The translations under genes and the position numbers were made by a program. Below, one piece after another: positions 43,692 through 53,144 of a stretch of DNA of 64,000 nt. The stretch comes from Reddybacter sp041277045 (GTDB lineage: Bacteria; Pseudomonadota; Gammaproteobacteria; Pseudomonadales; Porticoccaceae). The notes beneath the pieces were generated by a model. The model was not told the DNA's origin and ran no database searches. It saw nothing but the letters and a program-made list of their open reading frames with translations. The DNA lies in assembly GCA_041277045.1 (NCBI GenBank), contig JBGFSY010000004.1, forward strand, positions 1-64,000, read 5' to 3'. How positions within the stretch are numbered: position 1 is the stretch's first letter; every line of letters starts with the position of its first letter.

Positions 43692-45209
43692 ATGACCATC
43701 ATTCGTCAGCAAGATTTAATTCAAAGTGTGGCCGATGCGCTGCAGTTTATTTCTTACTATCACCCGGTCGATTTTATCAAGGCTGTTGATGAGGCTTACC
43801 AGAGAGAAGAGTCACTGGCAGCGAAAGATGCGATGGCGCAAATACTGGTCAACTCTCGTCTGTGTGCTATGGGGCATCGGCCAATTTGTCAGGATACCGG
43901 AATTGTCAACGTCTTTCTGAAAGTCGGTATGAATGTGCAATGGCAGAGTGAGATGACTGTAACGGATATGGTCAATGAGGGCGTACGACAGGCCTACATG
44001 TATCCCGATAACATTTTGCGTGCCTCTATTCTCGAAGACCCGGATGGCGCCCGCAAGAATACCGGTGACAATACGCCGGCGGTTATTCATTACGAAATCG
44101 TCGCGGGCGACAAGGTCGAAGTGTATATCGCGGCCAAAGGCGGTGGTTCAGAAGCCAAGGCTAAGTTTGCCATGCTCAATCCTTCTGACTCCGTTGTCGA
44201 ATGGGTGCTTGAACAAGTGCCGAAGATGGGCGCGGGCTGGTGTCCGCCGGGTATGCTGGGTATTGGTATTGGTGGCACCGCCGAAAAAGCCATGTTGGTG
44301 GCGAAAGAGGCGCTGCTCGATCCGATCGACATTCATAATCTGGAAGCTCGCGGCGCTGAAAATCGTAGCGAAGAGCTGCGCCTGGAATTGATGAAGAAAG
44401 TGAATGCGCTGGGTATTGGTGCTCAGGGTCTCGGTGGTTTGACCACCGTGCTCGATGTCAAAGTAAAGGATTATCCGACTCACGCTGCCAACAAAGCTAT
44501 CGCGATGATTCCCAATTGTGCAGCGACGCGGCATGTCCATTTCACCCTTGATGGCAGTGGGCCAGCAGAATTGACGCCGCCTAATCTTGATGATTGGCCA
44601 GATGTTTCCTGGGAAGTTGGTGACAGTGTGCGCCGGGTTAATCTTAATGAGCTGACCACCGAATCGATTCAGGAATGGCAGAGTGGTGAAACCGTACTGC
44701 TCTCGGGCAAGTTGTTAACAGGCCGCGATGCTGCCCATAAAAAAATCATCGATATGCTGGCTAATGGTGAAACCCTGCCGGTCGACTTTACCAACCGTTT
44801 TATTTACTACGTGGGTCCGGTCGATCCTGTGGGTGACGAAGTGGTTGGCCCGGCTGGCCCGACGACGGCGACACGAATGGATAAGTTCACCCGCACCATG
44901 CTGGAGGAAACAGGACTTATTGGCATGGTCGGCAAAGCCGAGCGCGGTAGCCTTGCCATCGATGCTATACGCGATAATAAAGCCGTCTATTTAATGGCAG
45001 TCGGTGGGGCCGCCTATCTTGTGTCGAAAGCGATTACTGCAGCAAAAGTTGTGGCATTCCCCGAATTGGGTATGGAGGCCATCTATGAATTTGAAGTCGT
45101 CGATATGCCCGTGACGGTGGCGGTTGATAGCAAGGGTGATTCGGTGCATCGCAGTGGACCTGCTCAGTGGCAAGGTATTATTGAACAGCGAACGATTGAT
45201 ATACCTTAA
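43692..45209 (+). CDS. fumA: Class I fumarate hydratase
   Basis: A 505-residue oxygen-sensitive 4Fe-4S fumarase that interconverts fumarate and malate in the TCA cycle. MGHRPICQDTGIVNVFLKVG carries the first Cys. The alpha-domain continues with NTGDNTPAVIHYEIV, GGGSEAKAKFAMLNPSDS and PKMGAGWCPPGMLGIGIGG, and the beta-domain with ARDAAHK-type GRDAAHKKI, VGPVDPVGDEVVGPAGPTTA and GSLAIDAIRDNKAVYLMAVG. The length is typical of the single-chain FumA/FumB form. Being iron-sulfur-dependent, it fits low-oxygen growth. AGAGAGGTGTT precedes the start. Confidence 0.95.
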   Translation: MTIIRQQDLIQSVADALQFISYYHPVDFIKAVDEAYQREESLAAKDAMAQILVNSRLCAMGHRPICQDTGIVNVFLKVGMNVQWQSEMTVTDMVNEGVRQAYMYPDNILRASILEDPDGARKNTGDNTPAVIHYEIVAGDKVEVYIAAKGGGSEAKAKFAMLNPSDSVVEWVLEQVPKMGAGWCPPGMLGIGIGGTAEKAMLVAKEALLDPIDIHNLEARGAENRSEELRLELMKKVNALGIGAQGLGGLTTVLDVKVKDYPTHAANKAIAMIPNCAATRHVHFTLDGSGPAELTPPNLDDWPDVSWEVGDSVRRVNLNELTTESIQEWQSGETVLLSGKLLTGRDAAHKKIIDMLANGETLPVDFTNRFIYYVGPVDPVGDEVVGPAGPTTATRMDKFTRTMLEETGLIGMVGKAERGSLAIDAIRDNKAVYLMAVGGAAYLVSKAITAAKVVAFPELGMEAIYEFEVVDMPVTVAVDSKGDSVHRSGPAQWQGIIEQRTIDIP

Positions 45210-45342
45210 GGTCGGCCAATTAGTCTTAGCTTATATTGCAAACGACTTCTATAATGGGTTGTAATAATGTCAAGACCTGAAAATCATGACTTCCAGGTTC
45301 GGTTACACCGTTGAATATTATTTAAAAGAAGAGGGAATAGTA

Positions 45343-46311
45343 ATGGGTAAATTAAGTAAGGTAGGGATAGTCGGAGCTGTTTTACTGGCTTCAACAATGA
45401 CTGGGAATGCGAATGCAAGTGAAGGCTTGTATTTGGGTGGTTCGCTTACCGGGTATTACCTGGACAGTGAGCGTTTTGTTGGCGGTGGCGAAGAAGCGTA
45501 TGTCGGCGGTTTGAATCTGGGTTATCGTTTTTCTGATAGCTGGGCTCTAGAGGCCGGTTACGGTCAGGAATTTGGTGATGACGGTATTAAGACGGTTAAA
45601 CTTGATGCTCTTTATTACCTCAGTGAAGGCACCAAAGGTTGGAGGCCCTTCATTGTTACTGGTTATTCATACCTTGATTTAAGTGACGGCGAATATACAT
45701 ACAGTGGAGTAGATCAGGACCATACCGAGCAAGTCTCTCTGGGCATGGGCTTGTCAAAAATGCTCGACCCTCAATGGGAATTTCGTTCCGATATACGAGG
45801 GCTTCATAAGGTCAGTGATTCTCAGGACGGTGTTGACGACCTGGCATTAAACTTTGCCTTGAACTACTACTTCAATCCTCCCAAACCTGTGACTGTAGTT
45901 GAGCCTGTCGCACCTCCGCCGCCAGCACCCGCAGAGGAGCCTGAAGTTCGCACCATTACTGTACGTCTGAATGTTGAATTTGAATTTGACAAGGCTGTTG
46001 TTCGTGCAATTTACGGTGATGAGCTGGAAGCCATTGCCAATGCCATGAAGGCCCATGAAGATATTGAGCTGGTGCTAGAGGGTCATACCGATTCGGTTGG
46101 TAGCGATGACTATAACCAGGGTCTTTCTGAGCGTCGCGTGGTTGCGGTTGAAGCGAAACTGGCTGAAATGTATGGCCTTGATCCTGCGCGTGTTTCAACA
46201 GTGGGTTACGGCGAAGCGCGACCTATTGCTGACAACAGCACCAAAGAGGGGCGGGCACGTAACCGTCGTGTTATTGGTGAGCTCTCCTATTCGGAAGTGT
46301 TTGGCGACTAA
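45343..46311 (+). CDS. OmpA family outer membrane protein
   Basis: A 322-residue porin-like protein from ATG 45343, supported by AGAGGG upstream and an immediate signal peptide ending NANAS. The N-terminal half is an eight-strand-type beta barrel (LYLGGSLTGYYLDSERF, NLGYRFSDSWALEAGYGQ, LNFALNYYFNPP). A Pro-rich hinge (VAPPPPAPAEEPEV) leads to a C-terminal OmpA peptidoglycan-binding domain: FEFDKAVVRAIYGDELEAIA, LEGHTDSVGSDDYNQGLSER, VSTVGYGEARPIADN and GRARNRRV. It anchors the outer membrane to the cell wall. A terminator follows. Divergent function as a porin is possible. Confidence 0.92.
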   Translation: MGKLSKVGIVGAVLLASTMTGNANASEGLYLGGSLTGYYLDSERFVGGGEEAYVGGLNLGYRFSDSWALEAGYGQEFGDDGIKTVKLDALYYLSEGTKGWRPFIVTGYSYLDLSDGEYTYSGVDQDHTEQVSLGMGLSKMLDPQWEFRSDIRGLHKVSDSQDGVDDLALNFALNYYFNPPKPVTVVEPVAPPPPAPAEEPEVRTITVRLNVEFEFDKAVVRAIYGDELEAIANAMKAHEDIELVLEGHTDSVGSDDYNQGLSERRVVAVEAKLAEMYGLDPARVSTVGYGEARPIADNSTKEGRARNRRVIGELSYSEVFGD

Positions 46312-46327
46312 TCGTGTTCGCGTATTG

Positions 46328-46356
46328 AAAATAGCGCCTCGGGGCGCTATTTTTTT
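46328..46356 (+). terminator. Intrinsic terminator after ompA-like gene
   Basis: AATAGCGCC and GGCGCTATT form a 9-bp stem with a short loop followed by seven T, 16 bases after the stop codon. Confidence 0.9.
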
Positions 46357-46479
46357 GCCCGTCATTTTTCATGGGTAGTTTGTAGCTATGCTAATGTGCT
46401 CCCTCTCAGCGGGTATTCATGAGCCCGGCCCATTGGGCTTTTTAGTAATAACAAAATTGCCGATAAGGCCCCTGGAAGA

Positions 46480-47919
46480 ATGAAAGCAACACTCTATTGG
46501 CACGACTACGAAACCACAGGCATCGACCCCGCGCGGGACCGGCCGGTGCAATTTGCTGGGCTGCGTACTGACGAAGACCTCAATATTATCGGTGAGCCGC
46601 TGGTGCAATATTGCCAGCTTGCCAATGATTGCCTGCCCCATCCCCAGGCCTGCTTAATTACGGGTATTACGCCGCAAAAAGCCTGTGCTGAAGGTGTGCC
46701 TGAGCCACAGTTTATCGCCGCTATTCATCGCGAATTGGCCCTGCCTGGTACCTGTGGCGTTGGCTACAATAGCCTGCGTTTCGACGATGAAGTCACCCGC
46801 TTTACTTTATATCGCAACTTTTACGACCCCTATGAGCGAGAGTGGAAACAGGGTAATTCCCGCTGGGACATTATCGATATGCTACGCCTGACCCGCGCCC
46901 TGCGCCCCGAGGGTATAGTCTGGCCCAATAAGCCCGATGGCGCGCCCAGCTTTCGTCTGGAAGAGTTGACTGCCGCTAACAATATTGAACACGCCGCCGC
47001 TCACGACGCGCTGTCTGATGTCACGGCGACCATCGCCATGGCGCGACTGGTTAAAGAAAAACAACCGCGCCTTTACGACTATGTTTACAGCCACCGCCTT
47101 AAACATAAGGCGGCAAGCCTGGTGGACATGGCATCGCGTAAACCCTTCTTCCACGTATCCTCACGCCTGCCCCGTGAAAATGGCTATTCGGCAATGATGA
47201 TGCCTCTGGCGCAACATCCGAGCAATAAAAACGCGGTGATCGCGGTGAACCTGATGGCCGATCCCGAGCTGCTACTCACACTCAATACCGAGCAGATTCG
47301 CGAGCGGCTTTTTACCGCCACTGCGGATCTGCCCGAGGGTGTGGAGCGCATGGCGCTAAAGGGCATTCACCTCAACCGTTGCCCGGTCATCGCCACGCCA
47401 AAGTTACTCGATAAACCGGCGGAGCAGCGTTTGGGTATTGATCTCGATCGCTGCTATCAACATTGGCAGACACTTTGCGCTGCTGATTTGGGCGACAAAA
47501 TTGCCGCTGTTTTTGCGGCACCCGATTATCCTGAAATAGAAGACCCGGAACAGGCTTTGTATCAGGGCTTTTTACCCAGCGATGACAAAGCCCTGCTAAC
47601 GAATATCCGCAGTACGCCCATTGAAAATCTCGGTGATGAGTCCCTGTTGTTCCGTGATGAGCGCTATAATGGCCTGCTGTTTAATTATCGTGCGCGCTAT
47701 GCCAACGAGACGCTGACGAATGCCGAACGCAAGACCTGGCAGCAGATAAAACAAAGCCGTTTGATCGATGGCGAAGATGGCTATTTGAGCATGGCGGCCT
47801 ATTTTGAAGAACTCGATACGCTAGAAAAGGCACCCCGGCTTGAGCCGGAGAAGGCCGCCGTACTCAAGGCGCTACGGGCCTGGGGGAAACACTTGATCGT
47901 CGAGTTGGCGAAAGCGTAG
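46480..47919 (+). CDS. sbcB: Exodeoxyribonuclease I SbcB
   Basis: A 479-residue 3'-5' single-strand exonuclease of the DEDD family. The ExoI motif is HDYETTGIDPARDRPVQFAG (Asp and Glu metal ligands). ExoII lies near GYNSLRFDDEVTRFTLYRNF and WDIIDMLRLTRALRPEGI, and ExoIII is AAHDALSDVTATIAMARL. Then the SH3-like domain (KPFFHVSSRLPRENGYSAMM) and the helical C-terminal domain are complete. It trims recombination and repair intermediates and interacts with SSB. It is preceded by the ompA terminator. GCCCCTGGAAGA lies just before the ATG. Confidence 0.96.
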   Translation: MKATLYWHDYETTGIDPARDRPVQFAGLRTDEDLNIIGEPLVQYCQLANDCLPHPQACLITGITPQKACAEGVPEPQFIAAIHRELALPGTCGVGYNSLRFDDEVTRFTLYRNFYDPYEREWKQGNSRWDIIDMLRLTRALRPEGIVWPNKPDGAPSFRLEELTAANNIEHAAAHDALSDVTATIAMARLVKEKQPRLYDYVYSHRLKHKAASLVDMASRKPFFHVSSRLPRENGYSAMMMPLAQHPSNKNAVIAVNLMADPELLLTLNTEQIRERLFTATADLPEGVERMALKGIHLNRCPVIATPKLLDKPAEQRLGIDLDRCYQHWQTLCAADLGDKIAAVFAAPDYPEIEDPEQALYQGFLPSDDKALLTNIRSTPIENLGDESLLFRDERYNGLLFNYRARYANETLTNAERKTWQQIKQSRLIDGEDGYLSMAAYFEELDTLEKAPRLEPEKAAVLKALRAWGKHLIVELAKA

Positions 47920-47989
47920 CGGCGCACTGAAAGACCCCTTGCAAGACCCGTTACAAAACAGAGAACCTTTACACAGGACAAGCCATAGC

Positions 47990-49009
47990 GTGAATTTTAC
48001 CGGTGCACACATCCTTTCCATTGAACAATTTGAGCGAGCCGATATCGAGGTGCTGTTTGGCACGGCCGATAATATGGAGCCCTATGCCCAGCGCAGAAGA
48101 ATCACTCGCGTGCTGGAGGGTGCCATTCTCGGCAATATGTTTTTTGAGGCGAGCACGCGCACGCGCATCAGCTTTGGCTCGGCTTTTAACCTGCTCGGTG
48201 GTGATGTGCGGGAATCCGTTGGCATGGACAGCTCCTCGCTGATCAAGGGGGAATCCCTGCAGGATACCGCCCGCGTGCTCTCCGGTTTTAGCGATGTAAT
48301 TTGCATGCGCCACCCCGAAGCGGGCTCGGTGGCCCAGTTTGCGGCGGCGAGTCGAGTGCCGGTGATGAATGGCGGTGACGGCAGTAATGAGCACCCCAGC
48401 CAGGCCCTGCTCGACCTTTACACCATCGCCAAGGAATTACAGGGGCATGGGCGCAGTGTTGATGGCCTGCGTATCGCCATGGTTGGCGATCTCAAATTTG
48501 GCCGTACGGTGCATTCCCTGTGCAAATTATTATCGCTGTACAACAATATTCAGGTCACCCTGGTGTCCCCCGCCGAGCTGGTAATGCCAGAAAAATATGT
48601 CGAAGGTTTACGCCAGGCGGGTCACCGGGTAACGGTGACTGATCAACTAGAGGCGAGTATCTCCAGTGTGGATATCGTCTATTCAACGCGTATTCAGGAA
48701 GAGCGCTTTAGCGATCGAACCCAGGCCGATTTGTATCGGGGCCGCTTTCGACTAAACCAGGCCATCTACACTGAACACTGTGAGCCGAATACCGTCATTA
48801 TGCACCCTTTGCCACGGGACTCTCGTGTCGAGGCTAACGAACTCGATACCGATCTCGATGCCAATCCCAACCTAGCCATTTTCCGCCAGGCTGACAACGG
48901 CTTGCTGGTGCGCATGGCACTATTTGCCCTGGTGCTGGATGTCGCCCACCTGGTCGACCGGCATGCCCGGGATGTTCATTGGCACAACTCCCGGGATTTG
49001 GCAAAGTGA
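47990..49009 (+). CDS. pyrB: Aspartate carbamoyltransferase
   Basis: A 339-residue transcarbamylase from GTG 47990 with AGGA about 10 bases upstream. A TTG at 47939 would add 17 unlikely residues. It carries the carbamoyl-phosphate loop FFEASTRTRISFG (STRTR at 55-59), the conserved Lys in SSLIKGESLQDTARVL, the NGGDGSNEHPSQALLDLYTI segment, AMVGDLKFGRTVHSLCKLL and VIMHPLPRDSRVEANELDTD. It makes carbamoyl-aspartate for pyrimidines. The sequence type is the non-PyrI group seen in marine gammaproteobacteria; no pyrI follows. It overlaps the acyltransferase by four bases (GTGA). It is slightly longer than the usual 310 residues. Confidence 0.92.
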   Translation: MNFTGAHILSIEQFERADIEVLFGTADNMEPYAQRRRITRVLEGAILGNMFFEASTRTRISFGSAFNLLGGDVRESVGMDSSSLIKGESLQDTARVLSGFSDVICMRHPEAGSVAQFAAASRVPVMNGGDGSNEHPSQALLDLYTIAKELQGHGRSVDGLRIAMVGDLKFGRTVHSLCKLLSLYNNIQVTLVSPAELVMPEKYVEGLRQAGHRVTVTDQLEASISSVDIVYSTRIQEERFSDRTQADLYRGRFRLNQAIYTEHCEPNTVIMHPLPRDSRVEANELDTDLDANPNLAIFRQADNGLLVRMALFALVLDVAHLVDRHARDVHWHNSRDLAK

Positions 49010-50217
49010 CTGAACGAGAATTAGCAGTGCCCCCAGAGGGCAAAAAAAACGTCGATGCCCCACAATTGAATGCCTCAAATTTCGATGATATTCGCCCCTA
49101 TAACGACAACGAATTTGCTGCGATTTTTGCGCGTTTAATGGGTGAGCGGGAGTTTGTCGACACACTGGGGAATATGAAATTTGCCCGTCTGTTTCGCTGG
49201 CTGCCCTGGCTGTTACGCCCATTGATTCGCAGTACCATGAAACGTTCATTTGCCGGTGTCTCGAGTGTTGGCGATTTTCAGTCACTAATGGACGGGCAAT
49301 TGCGAAAACAGCTGGTACGAGATAACAGCCAGTTCACCGTCCGAGGCCTCGAAAAGCTCGACCCCAAACAGTCATATCTATTTATCAGCAACCACCGCGA
49401 TATTGCCATGGATCCGGCCTTCACCATTCTTGCCCTCCACCAAAAAGGCATGGACTCCGTACGCATTGCCATTGGCGATAACTTGCTCACTAAACCCTTT
49501 GTCTCCGATTTAATGCGCTTGAATAAAAGCTTTATCGTGCGTCGTTCTGTCGCGGGTCGTCGCGAGAAGTTGGCCGCACTGAAGCATCTGTCAGCCTATA
49601 TTCGCTTTTCTTTACAGGAGGAGCATCAGTCGATCTGGATCGCCCAGCGTGAAGGCCGCGCCAAAGATGGCCTCGACGGCACTGAAACGGCGTTATTGAA
49701 AATGCTCGCCCTGTGCAAAAGTAAAGGTGAGAGTTTTGGTGAGCTGATCCAGGGCCTCAATGTAGTGCCGGTGTCGCTGTCCTATGAATGGGATCCCTGC
49801 GACGGGGCAAAGGCGAAAGAGCTGTACGCCCATCAGACAGAGGGTAGCTATGAAAAAGGTGAGCACGAAGATATTGCGAGTATTTATCGGGGTGTCGTTG
49901 GGAATAAGGGCCATATTTATGTCACCTTTGGCGACTTGTTGAACGAGCCTTTTGATGATGCTGCTAGTATGGCCACGGAAATTGATCGCCAGATTATCGG
50001 CAACTACCGCTTGCAGGCGACGCACTGGGTTGCCTATGAGCGCTTACACGGTTTGTCGGAACAAGCGCTGAAGGTGAAAGCTGGTCTCGATGCTGATTGG
50101 CAGGCTGTTACTCAGGCATTTGACGAAAGGTTGGCAGCGATTCCCGAGGAACATCGGGAGACTTTGTTGACCGCTTACGCCAATCCGGTGGTGCAATTCT
50201 TACAGCGCAGTGCCTAA
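49006..50217 (+). CDS. 1-acyl-sn-glycerol-3-phosphate acyltransferase-like protein
   Basis: A 403-residue acyltransferase from a GTG that overlaps the pyrB stop. The family's histidine motif is SNHRDIAMDPAFTILALH (His and Asp in the NHR-D variant of HX4D). Later motifs are FIVRRSVAGRREKL, the glycerol-phosphate-binding IWIAQREGRAKDG (E-G-R) and VVPVSLSYEWDPCD (P motif). This group is related to glycerol-3-phosphate acyltransferase PlsB but lacks its long N-terminal domain and membrane helices. It probably acylates a lysophosphatidate-like acceptor (inference). Coupling with pyrB is odd metabolically and likely reflects operon structure only. Confidence 0.78.
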   Translation: MTERELAVPPEGKKNVDAPQLNASNFDDIRPYNDNEFAAIFARLMGEREFVDTLGNMKFARLFRWLPWLLRPLIRSTMKRSFAGVSSVGDFQSLMDGQLRKQLVRDNSQFTVRGLEKLDPKQSYLFISNHRDIAMDPAFTILALHQKGMDSVRIAIGDNLLTKPFVSDLMRLNKSFIVRRSVAGRREKLAALKHLSAYIRFSLQEEHQSIWIAQREGRAKDGLDGTETALLKMLALCKSKGESFGELIQGLNVVPVSLSYEWDPCDGAKAKELYAHQTEGSYEKGEHEDIASIYRGVVGNKGHIYVTFGDLLNEPFDDAASMATEIDRQIIGNYRLQATHWVAYERLHGLSEQALKVKAGLDADWQAVTQAFDERLAAIPEEHRETLLTAYANPVVQFLQRSA

Positions 50218-50278
50218 TTCTCTCCTATTGCCTACCGCCTTAACCCCGCATTGAATAGCCCCAGCGAGATAAAACCCT

Positions 50279-52474
50279 ATTTCATTATCTGAGCAAGACA
50301 AAGCGACCATTCAAACAGCTTACCGGGATTTTCTGGCGGCGCGCTCACTGCGTCCGCGCCTGGGTCAGCGGCAGATGATTGGCCATATCGCCTCCTTTCT
50401 GGGTGCTATTGAGCGCGACGAGGAAGGCCAGCGGCTATCCGATAATAATGTTATCGCCATTGAAGCTGGTACTGGCACGGGTAAAACCGTGGCCTATTTA
50501 CTCTCGGTGTTATCGCTGGCGAAATCGGCGGGTAAAAAAGTTGTCGTCGCTACTGGCACCGTGGCCCTGCAGGGGCAGTTATTAGACCGGGATATTCCCG
50601 ACGTGATGGCGGCGACGGGCTGGGACTACAAATTGGCACTGGCCAAGGGCCGAGGCCGCTACCTTTGTCCCTTGCGCTTACAACAGTGCAGCGAAACGGC
50701 CAAAGCCCAGGACGCGGGGCTCTTTCTGTTTGAAGATGAGCTGGCCTTTCAGCCCGACTGGCAAAGTGGTGAAACCCTACAGGCAATGGACGAAGCCCTA
50801 CAGGAGGGCCGTTGGGATGGCGACCGAGATGCCTGGCCCGAAGCGGTGCCGGCACAAACCTGGCAGGCCTTGACGGTCGATCGCAACCAGTGTGCCGGTC
50901 GGCGCTGCCGGCTTATTTCAGAATGCTGTTTTTTCAAGGCGCGGGAATCCCTCGAAGGTGCAGACTGTATCGTTGCCAATCACGATTTAGTGATGGCCGA
51001 TCTGGCGCTGGGGGGTGGGGCGATACTCTCGGCTCCGGAAGATACGATTTATATTTTCGACGAAGCGCATCGCCTGGGTGACACCGCACTTAATCACTTT
51101 GCCAGCCAATGTCGCCTAAATACGACCTCTCAATGGCTTGAGCAAATGCAAAAAACCTTAAAGGCCATGGCCACGCCCTTTGCGGAAATGCCCGATATTA
51201 TCCACCGTGGCACCGAACTTGGTGAAATATCCCTGCTAGCCCGCCAGCTTCTACAGCAGGCTGCGCCCCTGTTTCAGGAGACACTCGAGAGCATTGTTGT
51301 TAGTGAGAGCCGGCAGAACTTCGGTAATAGCCAGGTACGCTATCGTTACCCAGGCGGCGTTGTCGATGAGGCTTGCCGCTCCCTCAGCGAAGATTTAACC
51401 GCCGTTTTCGTACGTTTGAATGGTCGCATGGAAAACCTCCACAGTGTGCTGGAGGAGGCCCTGGAAAATGCCCACCAGCCAGTGCCAAGGGTGGATATCG
51501 AACAATACTTTCAAGTCGCCGGCCAGTGGCTGGGCCGAGCCAATGCGGCAACCGAATTGTGGTCGGCCATGGCCCACCCTGATCCCGCCGGTCAGCCACC
51601 GATGGCGCGCTGGTTAACGCACGAAGATAACGGTGATATTCGCCTCTCTGTCAGCCCTATTTCCGCTGGGCTGCGTCTCAATGAATTACTCTGGCAGCGT
51701 GCCTACGGGGCGGTCACCACCTCGGCTACCCTGCGGGTGCTCGGTGACTTTGAGCGCTTTAAAAGTGATAGCGGTATGGCCTCATCGACCCAGTGTGAGG
51801 TTGTGGCAGGGGCCTTTGATTACGCCAATGCGGGTTTGTTAGTCATTCCCGATATCGGAGCTGAAGCCGGCGATGCCCGTGCTCACACCCAGGCGCTGAT
51901 TGAGCATTTACCGGCTTTACTCTATCCCGACTCGATAACGGAGTCAGTGGGCGAAGAGGCAGAAGGGCAACTCGCCGGCGGGGGGGTGTTAGTACTCTTT
52001 GCCTCGCGCCGCCAAATGGAGGAGCTAGTCGATGCCCTGGCCGATGAGCTGCCCTGGCAATTGCTGGTACAGGGTGAGTTAAGTACGGGTGAAATTGTCA
52101 GTCGTCACCGGGCAACGATTGATCAGGGTGAACGCAGTGTGATTTTTGGCCTGGCCAGTTTTGCCGAGGGCATGGATTTACCCGGTGCCTATTGTCAGCA
52201 CGTGATTATCGCCAAGCTGCCCTTTGCGGTGCCGGACGACCCCTTGCAGGCGGCGCTGGCGGAATGGGTGGAAAGCAAAGGGGGGAATGCCTTTCGAGAA
52301 ATTACTCTACCCGACGCGGCCTTGCGTTTGATACAGGCTTGCGGGCGTTTATTGCGCCATGAAGATGACCGGGGGAGGGTGACCATTCTCGATCGACGAC
52401 TGGTGAGCAAAAGCTATGGCCGTCAGTTGCTGGCCTCTCTACCGCCTTTCAAACAAATTATTGAGCGGGCATAA
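50279..52474 (+). CDS. dinG: ATP-dependent DNA helicase DinG/YoaA-like
   Basis: A 731-residue superfamily 2, XPD-like helicase if the rare ATT at 50279 is the start. The first ATG in frame is at 50375, inside the conserved RPRLGQRQMIGHI segment that belongs to the protein. The upstream 32 codons encode SLSEQDKATIQTAYRDFLAA, clearly homologous coding sequence, yet no ATG, GTG or TTG is available there. Then Walker A IEAGTGTGKTVAYLLS, cysteines of the iron-sulfur domain (CPLRLQQC, CAGRRC, ECCFF), DEAH in IFDEAHRLGD, the ATTSATLR-type motif and QACGRLLRHEDDRGRV. It unwinds DNA in repair. Confidence 0.88.
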   Translation: MSLSEQDKATIQTAYRDFLAARSLRPRLGQRQMIGHIASFLGAIERDEEGQRLSDNNVIAIEAGTGTGKTVAYLLSVLSLAKSAGKKVVVATGTVALQGQLLDRDIPDVMAATGWDYKLALAKGRGRYLCPLRLQQCSETAKAQDAGLFLFEDELAFQPDWQSGETLQAMDEALQEGRWDGDRDAWPEAVPAQTWQALTVDRNQCAGRRCRLISECCFFKARESLEGADCIVANHDLVMADLALGGGAILSAPEDTIYIFDEAHRLGDTALNHFASQCRLNTTSQWLEQMQKTLKAMATPFAEMPDIIHRGTELGEISLLARQLLQQAAPLFQETLESIVVSESRQNFGNSQVRYRYPGGVVDEACRSLSEDLTAVFVRLNGRMENLHSVLEEALENAHQPVPRVDIEQYFQVAGQWLGRANAATELWSAMAHPDPAGQPPMARWLTHEDNGDIRLSVSPISAGLRLNELLWQRAYGAVTTSATLRVLGDFERFKSDSGMASSTQCEVVAGAFDYANAGLLVIPDIGAEAGDARAHTQALIEHLPALLYPDSITESVGEEAEGQLAGGGVLVLFASRRQMEELVDALADELPWQLLVQGELSTGEIVSRHRATIDQGERSVIFGLASFAEGMDLPGAYCQHVIIAKLPFAVPDDPLQAALAEWVESKGGNAFREITLPDAALRLIQACGRLLRHEDDRGRVTILDRRLVSKSYGRQLLASLPPFKQIIERA

Positions 52475-52512
52475 AAGAGATAGCTCAAACTGTTTTAATG
52501 TTTTTTTGGCAC

Positions 52513-53127
52513 TTATATTTTATTTAACCATATGCTTAAGGCAGCCGCGCCGGTAGGTGTATGGAGCCAAATAAATATACCGATATTTATCATTATGGTT
52601 AACCAAAAGACCAGGCGAAATTCTTGTTTTTTAGATTTATGGTGTGATTTTTCCTGAGCTACTAGTGCGCCAGGCCATCCGCAGGTCAATGCCAAAAAGT
52701 GTAAAGTGCTTTCTGGGGTTCGCCATACGCCTTTTTTTGCGGCTGATTTGTCCTTCGCATATACGACAAAAGTGAGCATGCTTACTAAGAGGTAAAGTGG
52801 TAAAACTAAAAAAGGAATTTTTGCCATTAAGGTTGAAATAGCAACGATTACAAGAAATAACGCCGCCCCGATAGTTGCTGTTGAGCCTTTTTTGATATTT
52901 TTGTTTTGTGCTGATTTTTTGCCGCCTCGGCTTACTTTGATAGCACAAGGTCTACCTTGTTTATCTGTGGGTGTGTTATAGCTTACAGGCTGATTGATCT
53001 GGGGCTTTTTCTGTCGACTACTGAATGCAGTGATATGAACGAAAATTCTTTTTCCGCCATCATCCGGTGTGATAAAACCAAACCCTTTATCATTATTCCA
53101 GGAGGCTATTTTCCCTTTGGTTCGCAT
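52513..53127 (-). CDS. Cold-shock domain/DUF1294 membrane fusion protein
   Basis: A 204-residue protein. Residues 1-67 are a cold-shock OB fold (KGKIASWNNDKGFGFITPDD with the RNP1 motif KGFGFI, then RIFVHITAF with RNP2 FVH). A basic linker follows, then two or three hydrophobic helices (ATIGAALFLVIVAISTLMAK, FLVLPLYLLVSMLTFVVYAK) and a DUF1294 signature: DKSAAKKGVWRTPESTLHFL and GWPGALVAQEKSHHKSKKQEF. CSD-DUF1294 fusions are known in many bacteria, but the function is unknown. It may bind nucleic acid at the membrane. It lies 17 bases after dxs on the same strand. Confidence 0.88.
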   Translation of the reverse strand: MRTKGKIASWNNDKGFGFITPDDGGKRIFVHITAFSSRQKKPQINQPVSYNTPTDKQGRPCAIKVSRGGKKSAQNKNIKKGSTATIGAALFLVIVAISTLMAKIPFLVLPLYLLVSMLTFVVYAKDKSAAKKGVWRTPESTLHFLALTCGWPGALVAQEKSHHKSKKQEFRLVFWLTIMINIGIFIWLHTPTGAAALSIWLNKI

Positions 53128-53144
53128 AGCATCCCTTTAAACTG

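Noticed and set aside
47939..47989. Longer N-terminus for the aspartate carbamoyltransferase
   Set aside because: Would start at TTG with no ribosome-binding site and adds residues lacking family similarity.
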